From positions 1-42,842 of the forward strand of contig CAJFJP010000004.1 in the NCBI GenBank assembly GCA_904384255.1: a DNA stretch of 42,842 nucleotides. Direction: 5' to 3'. The translations under genes were made by a program, and so were the position numbers. The notes beneath the pieces are model-generated. The model did no database searches. It saw only the letters and a list, made by a program, of their open reading frames with translations, and was not told the DNA's origin. The number at the start of each line of letters is the position of its first letter. The first letter of the stretch is position 1. This document shows, one piece after another, positions 14,199-21,546 of the stretch. The stretch is from Candidatus Timburyella stercoris (GTDB taxonomy: Bacteria > Bacillota > Clostridia > Oscillospirales > Acutalibacteraceae).

Positions 14199-14250
14199 TA
14201 ACAAAAAATCTGATACAAATATCGTAAAAAAGAAATAAGTGGAGTTATAA

Positions 14251-14541
14251 TTATATATTATTTGTATTATCAGATATTAATCCGAGAGACAATAGCTTTT
14301 GATATTTTCTTTCAATGTCATTAATATCAATTCCCCAAAGTTCATATGCAGTTTGAGTATGTATATCGGAAGATTTCCAGCATTTTATATTTCTTTCACG
14401 CATAATTTTTTGAACCTGCTTTTTCATGTTGAATGCCGTAGATGGACTAACACCAAATAACTGAGAAATTTGCTTTGTGCCCAGACCAGACGGATATTGA
14501 TAATATATTTGAATAGCAGTTTTTAAATCGGGTACTTTCAT
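14251..14541 (-). CDS. Small HTH protein (96 aa)
   Basis: The N-terminal 60 residues have a helix-turn-helix pattern: YYQYPSGLGTKQISQLFGVS then PSTAFNMKKQVQKIMRER, resembling the resolvase/homeo-like HTH of transposases and small regulators. The C-terminal part (SSDIHTQTAYELWGIDINDI) is helical and unknown. The ATG at 14541 has only a weak GGTGATG site. It is very AT-rich and could be a host regulator or an old element remnant. Whether it acts with the XRE genes next to it is unknown. Confidence 0.6.
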   Translation of the reverse strand: MKVPDLKTAIQIYYQYPSGLGTKQISQLFGVSPSTAFNMKKQVQKIMRERNIKCWKSSDIHTQTAYELWGIDINDIERKYQKLLSLGLISDNTNNI

Positions 14542-14725
14542 ATATTACATCACCTTATGTAAGCTTATTTAGCTTGTTGCATAATATCAAACTATATTGT
14601 CAAAAAGGGAAATAAGCAAAAGTGTTAAAATTAAATCATAGTAATAATTAAAGAAAATAAGGAGATTTATATTGACCAATCAGTAGATTTATGATATACT
14701 AATGTAAAATAAAAATAAACCTTTA

Positions 14726-14911
14726 CTATTTAAAAAAGTCAATATCTAAATTAAGTGCTTTACAAATAGCAATAAAATCACTGGCCTTAAGATTTGTTTT
14801 TCCACTTAAACAATCGTTTAAATAAAGTTCCGGCAGGCCAATTTGCATTGAAAGTTTTGAGACTGATATTTTATTGTCATCTAAATAGGTACGTAGCTTT
14901 TCAGCAATCAT
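14726..14911 (-). CDS. Small XRE-family regulator
   Basis: A 61-residue single-domain HTH protein: KLRTYLDDNKISVSKLSMQI then GLPELYLNDCLSGKTNLKAS and FIAICKALNLDIDFF, the five-helix XRE (Cro/CI) fold. The start at 14911 was chosen because GGTGATG lies 9 nt upstream; longer starts up to 14944 are possible. It is divergent from the XRE gene at 15107, and the shared intergenic region contains TTCGTTT/AAACGAA dyads. Confidence 0.75.
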   Translation of the reverse strand: MIAEKLRTYLDDNKISVSKLSMQIGLPELYLNDCLSGKTNLKASDFIAICKALNLDIDFFK

Positions 14912-14963
14912 AATAAACATCACCATATAAGGCAAATTATACAAGAATAGAATAATGGAAAAA

Positions 14964-15046
14964 TTCGTTTTAGATTAAACGAAAAAATAGTTATTATCAA
15001 ATATTAACATGTATAAATTCGTTTGTCAATGCCACAATAAAACGAA
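14964..15046. promoter_or_regulatory. Paired TTCGTTT/AAACGAA dyads between divergent XRE genes
   Basis: TTCGTTT at 14964-14970 faces AAACGAA at 14977-14983 (6-nt spacer). A second TTCGTTT (about 15018-15024) faces AAACGAA (about 15040-15046). Repeated palindromic half-sites between two divergent XRE genes are the usual layout of Cro/CI-type autoregulation. Which of the two proteins binds is unknown. Confidence 0.6.
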
Positions 15047-15059
15047 ATAGATAGGTTTA

Positions 15060-15088
15060 TTGAAAATCAGAATTATGTATGATAAAAT
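15060..15088 (+). promoter_or_regulatory. Promoter of the XRE/metalloprotease unit
   Basis: TTGAAA (15060-15065), 17-nt spacer, TAAAAT (15083-15088), 18 nt before the ATG at 15107. The leader would be very short, just holding the AGGGGTGG ribosome binding site. Confidence 0.55.
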
Positions 15089-15106
15089 TAGCGCAGGGGT
15101 GGTAAA

Positions 15107-15577
15107 ATGGCAGAGTTTAATTTGGCCAGTAAGTTAAAGCAGGCTCGAATTAACAAGGGATTGACCCAAAAGCAAGTATATAATCAGTTAGGGGTTGTAC
15201 AGTCTACATTCAGTTCTTGGGAGACTGGTAAAGCGGAACCGGATGCTGAAACGCTTATTAAACTGTGCCAAATATATGGAATAACCAGTTTAGATTATTT
15301 TATAAATAGTGATGTTGAGCAGAGTCAATTATATTTAAATAATTTAACTTCAGCAGAGAGAAGTATAATAGATGCCTATAGAGCGAGGCCTGACATGCAA
15401 AAAGCTGTAAACAAGCTGTTGGGAATAACAGGCGACAACACAAAGGAATATGACGGGAAAACAAAATACAGGATAGGAAGAGCTATAGCCTTTGGCGGTG
15501 CAACTTCAGAAACCGTAGTTGATGAAGACAACGACAAAGAGATAGTAAGATTGCTGAAAAAAATAGAAGATAAATAA
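15107..15577 (+). CDS. XRE-family regulator with C-terminal extension
   Basis: A 156-aa protein. Residues 5-65 form the XRE HTH (LASKLKQARINKGLTQKQVY, then GVVQSTFSSWETGKAEPDAE and LIKLCQIYGITSLDYF). Residues 75-110 (LTSAERSIIDAYRARPDMQK) are a helical segment often found after XRE domains in ImmR-like and phage repressors, and the tail is polar. It is followed at 80 nt by an ImmA/IrrE-type metalloprotease gene, the partner that cleaves such repressors in ICEBs1 and related systems. Regulation of the divergent gene and of itself through the dyads upstream is likely but inferred. Confidence 0.85.
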   Translation: MAEFNLASKLKQARINKGLTQKQVYNQLGVVQSTFSSWETGKAEPDAETLIKLCQIYGITSLDYFINSDVEQSQLYLNNLTSAERSIIDAYRARPDMQKAVNKLLGITGDNTKEYDGKTKYRIGRAIAFGGATSETVVDEDNDKEIVRLLKKIEDK

Positions 15578-15616
15578 AAAGTTTAAATTATTAGTGCTTT
15601 TTGTCGAATGCTGTTG

Positions 15617-15643
15617 TAAGATTATTATAAGAAAATAATCTTA
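15617..15643 (+). promoter_or_regulatory. Perfect 10-bp inverted repeat before the metalloprotease gene
   Basis: TAAGATTATT (15617-15626) and AATAATCTTA (15634-15643) with a 7-nt loop lie immediately upstream of the GGGAGGGG ribosome binding site. It may be an operator or an RNA hairpin that limits translation; it is too AT-rich for a convincing terminator. Confidence 0.5.
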
Positions 15644-15657
15644 CGGGAGGGGAGCCT

Positions 15658-16509
15658 TTGAAAGTCGACAAAGAAGCAAGGAAGTTTACAAAAGAATATG
15701 AATTAACTCATCCGATAAAAGCAAGTGATATAGAAAGGATAATAAAGCGTCAGGGCTTCAAAGTGGTAAGATACAGCGATGAAAACGATGAAGCGGCGAA
15801 ACTGATAAGTCATTTAAAACTTAGTGAATACACACGTCTTGCAAATTGCTTTACTTATTTTGACAACAAATATAAAATACTTTTTATAAAAGACGGACTA
15901 TCGGCTGAGGATGAAAAGCTGCTATTTTTGCATGAAGAAGGTCATATTTACTTAAACCATTTTAATACTGGGAACACTATGCTCAGCACTGACATAACAA
16001 AAGAGCAAGAAGCACATTGCTTTACAGAATATGTACAGAAATACACAAAAATAAGATCACGGATGAAAAGCATGTTAATACCAGCGTGTGTAAGTTTGAT
16101 TATATGTTCTGTTTTTCTGCTTGTTTACATTTTTATGCCGCATAATTCTGCTACCATTACTGCTGGTGAGCATTCAATAATCTCCACAACAGGAGAAGAA
16201 AGCATATATGTTAACACAAGCGATATTGAAGAAGTGAGCATACCTCCGTCAGATTTTGGTGCAAGCAGCAATGAAGATAATATCTCATCAGATTATTTGG
16301 ATGCAGGTGAAATCGACACATGCTATTGGACGATAAGCGGAGAAGTTTATCATTTATATGATGACTGCCATCATATAAAGAATTCTTCAAGCATATTTTC
16401 AGGTACTGCATCCGACAGTGGCAAGGAAAGAGTGTGCCGCACATGTTACAGTCGCTATATTATGGAAAAATATGAAGGAAGCGATTATTTGCAATATGTG
16501 CAAGGATGA
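15658..16509 (+). CDS. Membrane-anchored ImmA/IrrE-type metalloprotease
   Basis: A 283-aa protein. Residues 1-125 form an ImmA/IrrE zinc metallopeptidase domain with the motif HEEGH (92-96) in LLFLHEEGHIYLNHF and a likely third ligand Glu in KEQEAHCF (116-120). Residues 139-159 are a transmembrane helix (CVSLIICSVFLLVYIF). A Ser/Glu-rich linker leads to a C-terminal domain (about 222-265) with Y-H-x4-C, CHH and C-x-x-C, probably metal-binding. The start is TTG 15658 after GGGAGGGG. In ImmA systems the protease cuts the XRE repressor in response to stress; the membrane anchor suggests an external signal. Topology is predicted from sequence only. Confidence 0.8.
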   Translation: MKVDKEARKFTKEYELTHPIKASDIERIIKRQGFKVVRYSDENDEAAKLISHLKLSEYTRLANCFTYFDNKYKILFIKDGLSAEDEKLLFLHEEGHIYLNHFNTGNTMLSTDITKEQEAHCFTEYVQKYTKIRSRMKSMLIPACVSLIICSVFLLVYIFMPHNSATITAGEHSIISTTGEESIYVNTSDIEEVSIPPSDFGASSNEDNISSDYLDAGEIDTCYWTISGEVYHLYDDCHHIKNSSSIFSGTASDSGKERVCRTCYSRYIMEKYEGSDYLQYVQG

Positions 16510-16616
16510 CTTCACAAGTATAAAACAAGCAAAGCTTGTTAAAAGCTTTAATATTATAATCTTAATTTAGATTAAAAAGTAATTTTTATACTTATTTTTA
16601 TTACATATTTGATTAA

Positions 16617-16656
16617 CACCTTGAAAGAGATAAAATTCTTTCAGGGTGATTTTTTA
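16617..16656 (+). terminator. Terminator after the metalloprotease gene
   Basis: CACCTTGAAAGA (16617-16628) and TCTTTCAGGGTG (16637-16648) pair over 12 bp with one G-T, 8-nt loop, followed by ATTTTTT. Confidence 0.8.
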
Positions 16657-16675
16657 TGATTATAAATATTTAGAT

Positions 16676-16798
16676 GCGAAATGCATCCAGGCTCAGCCTG
16701 ACAGTAAGGTACAGTAAATGTAGTAGACTATAAGCGCGGGCCTAAGAGTGCAAAAAAAGACCGAGCTTAGGGCGCAAAACGCGTCCAGGCCCGGCCTG
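16676..16798. repeat. Duplicated hairpin segment downstream of tRNA-Val
   Basis: Two related copies, 16676-16700 and 16772-16798, share the pattern GCG-AAA-YGCRTCCAGG followed by CYCRGCCTG. Each contains a short palindrome (CAGGCTCAGCCTG and CAGGCCCGGCCTG). The second copy abuts the tRNA CCA end. It may be a duplicated tRNA terminator or recombination scar. Confidence 0.45.
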
Positions 16799-16799
16799 G

Positions 16800-16875
16800 T
16801 GGTGGACGCTAAGGAACTCGAATCCCTGACCCTGCGCACGTCAAGCGCATGCTCTACCAGCTGAGCTAAGCGTCC
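16800..16875 (-). tRNA. trnV: tRNA-Val(GAC)
   Basis: A complete 76-nt tRNA on the minus strand: acceptor GGACGCT/AGCGTCC, D arm GCTC..GAGC, anticodon stem TGCGC/GCGCA around TTGACGT (anticodon GAC), T loop TTCGAGT, discriminator A and encoded CCA. Consensus promoter at 16893-16921. Confidence 0.96.
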
Positions 16876-16892
16876 ATATTTAACTTTTAGAT

Positions 16893-16921
16893 ATTATAAA
16901 CTATCTTGGTGTTTATTTCAA
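16893..16921 (-). promoter_or_regulatory. Promoter of tRNA-Val
   Basis: Minus strand TTGAAA, 17-nt spacer, TATAAT, ending 17 nt before the tRNA 5' end. Confidence 0.8.
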
Positions 16922-17012
16922 TACCCATTTTAAAAACATATGCATAAAACAGCAATTATAATATTATATTTTTACAGCAGAGACAAGTTAAACGGTAAAA
17001 CGGAGTAGAGCT

Positions 17013-17240
17013 ATGACATTAAGAGATATACTTCCTGGCAAAAGATGCACAGTACTGAATATAACCGCAGCGCCAGCACTAAAAAAGAAGCTGCTTAGCA
17101 TGGGGATTACTCCCGGAATAAAGATATTAGTAAAAAAGTCTGCACCTTTTGGCGGCCCAACGCAGATTTTTTTAAGAGATTACGATCTTGTATTAAGGAA
17201 AGCGGAAGCGGGAGCTGTTATAGTCAAAAGTGAATATTAA
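17013..17240 (+). CDS. feoA: Ferrous iron transport protein A
   Basis: A 75-aa SH3-like FeoA protein (MTLRDILPGKRCTVLNITA, KKKLLSMGITPGIKILV, FLRDYDLVLRKAEAGAVIV). The KKKLLSMGITPG turn is the family signature. It assists FeoB in Fe(II) uptake on the cytosolic side. It starts at ATG 17013 after GGAGTAG and lies 105 nt before feoB. The gap between them is long for a strict operon, but no terminator is visible, so co-transcription is likely. No Fur-type box could be picked out with confidence. Confidence 0.93.
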   Translation: MTLRDILPGKRCTVLNITAAPALKKKLLSMGITPGIKILVKKSAPFGGPTQIFLRDYDLVLRKAEAGAVIVKSEY

Positions 17241-17345
17241 CCGGACGCGTTAATATTGTTGACAGTCTAATTTTATGAATGCAGTCTGATGCATCAGCGT
17301 ACTCCGGCAAACTTTTGGCGGCATTTTAGAAACGGAGGAAATTAT

Positions 17346-19406
17346 ATGCCTGTAAAAGCAGTGCTGGTAGGAAATCCCAACTGCGGGAAAAGCACTCTTT
17401 TTAATGTTCTGACTGGCGGTAATGCGCACGTGGGCAACTGGCCAGGAGTCACGGTTGAGCGAAGACAAGGCAAATACAAAATAAAGAATGAAGAGATAAG
17501 TCTTATAGACTTACCTGGAATATATTCGCTTTCTCCATACTCTCCGGAAGAAGATATAGCCAGACAGCACATAGTAGGCAGTGATACTCCGGATGTAATA
17601 ATAAACATAGTAGATGCAACGGCTATAGAACGCAGCCTATATCTCACAACCGAGCTTATGGAGACAGACATACCAATAGTAATAGCGATTAATATGATGG
17701 ATGCAGCAAAAAAGCATGGCATATCTATTTCCACTGAAAAGCTCTCGAAAAAGCTTGGGGTAGAGGTAATTGCCATATCAGCTGTCAAGGGCAGAGGGAT
17801 TAACGAGCTTATGAAAGCAGTACTGCGCGCCGCGCGGCTCAATCGTATCGGTGTAAGCACACTATATGAATATAATCTAAATAAATATGTAAAAAGTATA
17901 TCGCAGCTTTTAAAGTCCGAGGGTGTAAAACACCCCGCCTATTACGCTGCGAAAATTTTGGAGGAGGGTATGGCAGCATGTAGCAATATCAATTTAGATT
18001 CGACGTCAGATTTGCGAATAAAATCAGCATATGCTGCTGCAAAGCGCTATGCACCGGACGGAGATATTGAAACAGCGGCGGCCATAGCAAGATATAATTA
18101 TATAGACGAGTGCTGTGAAACTTCGGTAAAAAAACTGAAAATCTATAATATGACTGCGTCGGACAAAGCTGATAAGATTTTTACGCACAGACTGTTCGGC
18201 ATACCAATATTTGCAGTTATAATGGCGTTGATTTTCATCCTCACCTTTTCAAGCAGCATATTTGGCCTCCCAATGCCGGGCGCACTGCTGCACAGCGCAG
18301 TTGAGGGAGGAATTGATGTATGCCTTAATGCACTGCGGAGCATACTGGCCAAGATAGGTACAGCGTATTGGCTTGAAAGCCTGATAATCGACGGAATTAT
18401 GGGCGGTATAGGTTCAGTTATAACATTTATGCCGCAGATATTGCTGCTGTTTTTCTTTATAACAATATTGGAATCGAGCGGATATATGGCAAGGGCAGCC
18501 TTTATAATGGACGGGATATTACGCAAAGTAGGACTTTCGGGAAAATCGTTTGTGCCCATGCTTATGGGATTTGGCTGCAGCGTACCGGCTATTATGGCAT
18601 GCCGCACGATAGAAAATGAAAAGGACAAAGCGCTGGCAATTACCCTTATACCATTTATGTCATGCGGTGCTAAGCTGCCGATATACGGCCTGTTTTCGGC
18701 CGCGTTTTTTCCCGCGCATCAGGGAGCCGTAATGGTGCTGATTTACGGAATAGGCGTAGCAGTTGCACTTATGTCGGCGCTGATAATAAAGAAAAGATTA
18801 TTCAAAGGAAACGATGCAGCCTTTATAATGGAGTTACCATCCTACCGTATGCCGACAATAAGAAACATTTCGATAAGCCTGTATGAGAAAATGAAGCACT
18901 TTCTAATAAAGGCCGGCACAATAATAGCATTAGCGTCGGCGGCGGCATGGCTTACGCAAAATGTCAGCTTTTCGCTGCAAATGGTAGACGACCCATCATG
19001 CAGTATGCTGGGAAGCATAGGAAAAGCGATGCTTATAATATTTAAACCAATGGGATTTGGGGATAATTGGCAGCTCCCTGTGGCAATACTGGCGGGAATT
19101 ATTGCAAAGGAAGCCGTCGTATCAACTCTTGGTGTTCTTTATGGCGCGGGAGAAGAAAGTGCTAAAGCGGCTCTTGCAGCTCCGATAGCGTCAGTACTCT
19201 CTTCTGGCATATTAAGTCCGGCGTCAGGCCTTGCCTTTATGATATTTAATCTGCTTGCACCGCCCTGTTCGGCGGCACTTGCCGTTATGAGACGTGAAAT
19301 GCCGTCTAAAAAATGGTTCTGGTCGGCAATGATTTTTTATATAGCTACTGCTTACACAGTGTCTTTGCTTGTCTATGCCATTGCATCGGTAATTTTAAAT
19401 GTGTAG
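17346..19406 (+). CDS. feoB: Ferrous iron transporter B (GTP-gated)
   Basis: A 686-aa FeoB. The N-terminal G domain shows G1 GNPNCGKST (9-17), GNWPGVTVERR (switch I/G2 area), G3 DLPGIYSLSPYSPEE and G4 NMMD. A helical GDI-like region follows (about 170-280), then a polytopic membrane domain with two Gate repeats, including the conserved cysteine motifs GFGCSVPAIMACR and MSCGAKLPIYGLF. This Cys arrangement is used for Fe(II) passage. ATG 17346 was chosen for its GGAGG site; an upstream in-frame ATG at 17289 lacks one. No FeoC follows. Length and motifs are normal for Clostridia. Confidence 0.96.
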   Translation: MPVKAVLVGNPNCGKSTLFNVLTGGNAHVGNWPGVTVERRQGKYKIKNEEISLIDLPGIYSLSPYSPEEDIARQHIVGSDTPDVIINIVDATAIERSLYLTTELMETDIPIVIAINMMDAAKKHGISISTEKLSKKLGVEVIAISAVKGRGINELMKAVLRAARLNRIGVSTLYEYNLNKYVKSISQLLKSEGVKHPAYYAAKILEEGMAACSNINLDSTSDLRIKSAYAAAKRYAPDGDIETAAAIARYNYIDECCETSVKKLKIYNMTASDKADKIFTHRLFGIPIFAVIMALIFILTFSSSIFGLPMPGALLHSAVEGGIDVCLNALRSILAKIGTAYWLESLIIDGIMGGIGSVITFMPQILLLFFFITILESSGYMARAAFIMDGILRKVGLSGKSFVPMLMGFGCSVPAIMACRTIENEKDKALAITLIPFMSCGAKLPIYGLFSAAFFPAHQGAVMVLIYGIGVAVALMSALIIKKRLFKGNDAAFIMELPSYRMPTIRNISISLYEKMKHFLIKAGTIIALASAAAWLTQNVSFSLQMVDDPSCSMLGSIGKAMLIIFKPMGFGDNWQLPVAILAGIIAKEAVVSTLGVLYGAGEESAKAALAAPIASVLSSGILSPASGLAFMIFNLLAPPCSAALAVMRREMPSKKWFWSAMIFYIATAYTVSLLVYAIASVILNV

Positions 19407-19845
19407 GGTATTTTATGCTCATACAATACTATTTAATGATGTCTATTGTATTGAACGGAGAACAACTATTTACATAGCACTTTAACAAATGTTTTTTATA
19501 GGTGATTACTGTAATATTAGGGATAAATGCAAAAGTAATATTTCATAAAATAGTAAACAAGTGAGAACAAAAGTCATAATAGAAGTGGACCGTGTAATGA
19601 ATAGCTGAAATAGTGCAATAAAAGCGAAAAAAGATCAAGTCGCTTACAGAAATGTCTGTTTGTGCTGAATGAAAATGGTTGTAAACAGACAAAAGTAACT
19701 TAAGATTAAACAAAATAATGATAAAGCTATAAAAAATAAAATATTTATGATTACTATAGCATATATTTTAAATGAGCGGCATAATCGGCTTAAAATAATA
19801 CGGATTAGCAAGTAAGGCAAATATAAATACAAAGGGGTTTTTGCT
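19407..19845. other. Intergenic region feoB to larB-like gene, no gene seen
   Basis: AT-rich, without a convincing coding frame or strong hairpin terminator. The last part contains the AAAGGGG ribosome binding site of the next gene. Promoter hexamers can be found but none stands out. Confidence 0.4.
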
Positions 19846-20613
19846 TTGAATCTTAATACATTATTACAGGCGGTAAGAGACGGCACTATAAGTGTCGAGC
19901 AGGCAGAGGAAAGCATAAGCTCCGTGTGCTGCGGGAGCTTCCCATACACTCCGGCCGAATACAGTGGTCCGAGGATTATAAACTGCTCCGGCAGGAAATG
20001 CGATGAATTTAGAGACATGTTTATAGATCTTGCCGCACAGGGTGACGATATATTGGCTATACATGCCTCTCCGGCATATTACCGCGCGGTAATGCAGAAT
20101 TACCGCAAGGCAAGATATAATCAACTCGCCAGGACCATATCACTGCAGCAGACGGTACCGGCGGAGACAGGTCTGATAACAGTAGCCGTATCTCCGGTCG
20201 CCGCAATGCAGCCAGCGCAGGAAGCTGCCGAAACTTGTCAGATGTTCGGCGCGGCGACAGAGTGCATATATAATCTTGATGCATCATGCATAGGGAGAAT
20301 ATATGCAGATGAAAAAATAATGCAGTCGTCGGCAATAATAGCAGTAATAGGCACTGGTGACGCACTTGCATCAATACTGGCGAATATAACGCAGAAGCCG
20401 GTAATAGCTGTACCTACGGATACTACTTCTGATTCATGTATAAACGGCATGGCGGCGCTGCTTGCATCTGCAGAGGCACAGACGCCGGGGATCGTAACAG
20501 TCGGCATTAATTATGGATTTGCCGCAGGTTATTTTGCAAGCCTTATAAACAGCTCAATAGAAGAAGGCAGGAAAACAGTGCTGCAGGGATTTTTCCGTAC
20601 AAATAAAAGCTGA
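19846..20613 (+). CDS. Divergent LarB/PurE-like protein
   Basis: A 255-aa protein with the LarB layout: an N-terminal helix LLQAVRDGTISVEQAEESI (compare LarB starts) and a C-terminal PurE-type domain (about 107-240: GLITVAVSPVAA, AQEAAETCQMFGAATECIYN, SSAIIAVIGTGDALASILAN, KPVIAVPTDTTSD, INYGFAAGYFASL). LarB carboxylates the nickel-pincer cofactor precursor. Several residues normally conserved are missing: the Ser-Asp-x-Pro-Val loop reads SPVAAMQPA, the cysteine near the SC-x-PG turn is not Cys (AEAQTPG), and the N-terminal GFPE motif is absent. So catalysis as LarB is doubtful. Neither larC nor larE is nearby. Start TTG 19846 after AAAGGGG. Confidence 0.65.
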   Translation: MNLNTLLQAVRDGTISVEQAEESISSVCCGSFPYTPAEYSGPRIINCSGRKCDEFRDMFIDLAAQGDDILAIHASPAYYRAVMQNYRKARYNQLARTISLQQTVPAETGLITVAVSPVAAMQPAQEAAETCQMFGAATECIYNLDASCIGRIYADEKIMQSSAIIAVIGTGDALASILANITQKPVIAVPTDTTSDSCINGMAALLASAEAQTPGIVTVGINYGFAAGYFASLINSSIEEGRKTVLQGFFRTNKS

Positions 20614-20706
20614 GCATAAAGCCGGACATATGTATGCCGCTTAGTCTGTATAAAGTGCAGGTTGTTAGTTAGTGAATATCGCTCATGATTTTATAAGACT
20701 GAGAGT

Positions 20707-20740
20707 AAAGCCGCGCTCATAATTCGAGCACGGCTTTTTT
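20707..20740 (+). terminator. Terminator after the larB-like gene
   Basis: AAGCCGCGCTC (20708-20718) and GAGCACGGCTT (20726-20736) pair with a single C/A mismatch around an AT loop, and run into TTTTTT. Confidence 0.85.
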
Positions 20741-21439
20741 GATTTTAAAGAACTTAAAAGCTCTTACTCCGAGAGAAGAAGGCAAAAATATATTTTTGCG
20801 ATTTTTGCAAATTTAATGTTTAAATGACGACTCTTGCAGCATGCAAATACGTCATACACATTTGCGGTAGCTTTGGCTTAACAGGAGTACAAAGCTTAAT
20901 TTTACGGTATCCAACTGCCTGCAGTAACAATAGCTGTGAGGTGGACCGCCGCGATACTCTATGTATTACAGAAGACAGCAGTACCTTTGTGTTTTATTAA
21001 TAGGCAAAATGATTGAGCGGGCGGAAAGCTGATTTTTTGTGTAAAAGCAAAAAGACAGTATAAAAGGTCATTTTAATGCGGTATATTTTGGCAGTGCGGA
21101 TTTTTTATAAGTTTTATAATCTTGGTATGCTCTTATTAAAGCGGAATATTTTATAAAATATTTAATTTATATAGATTAAGCTGTGCTGGTGTATGTATAT
21201 ATTTTTTACACTTGTTCCATATGGTTAAAACTGCTGTATTTACGTAGTCTTGATATACAGCGACATACACGCCGCAATTTGCGGGATTTCATACACAATA
21301 TACACGATAATGTTATTTTGATAGCCATTTGCCTATTTCGCGGCAAAGTAAAGCTATATCAGGGGAGAAAACGCCTATATTTTTATAAAAACGACAGCGC
21401 AAAAATACTGATTTTTTGTCTGTCAGCTTTAAAAAAATG
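20741..21439. other. Intergenic region, no gene seen
   Basis: About 700 bp of AT-rich sequence. The open frame at 21183-21443 has no ribosome binding site and low-complexity basic/hydrophobic composition, so it is not called. No RNA gene or repeat is recognisable. Confidence 0.4.
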
Positions 21440-21468
21440 TTGATATATTCATGGCTATATATTAAAAT
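21440..21468 (+). promoter_or_regulatory. Promoter of the aminotransferase gene
   Basis: TTGATA (21440-21445), 17-nt spacer, TAAAAT (21463-21468); RNA would start near 21475, 70 nt before the gene. Confidence 0.5.
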
Positions 21469-21481
21469 AAATAAGTTAACA

Positions 21482-21508
21482 GGAAGAGTAATGTCTTCCG
21501 GCTTTTTT
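21482..21508 (+). terminator. Short hairpin with T run in the aminotransferase leader
   Basis: GGAAGA (21482-21487) and TCTTCC (21494-21499) with a 6-nt loop, then GGCTTTTTT. It lies between the promoter (21440-21468) and the ATG at 21547. It may be a weak terminator of upstream transcription or a leader attenuator. Confidence 0.4.
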
Positions 21509-21546
21509 AATATTAATTGCCGATGAGGCAGAGGGAGATATATAGC

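Noticed and set aside
21183-21443. 86-codon open frame on the plus strand
   Set aside because: No ribosome binding site, no recognisable motif, AT-driven composition; overlaps the promoter of the next gene.
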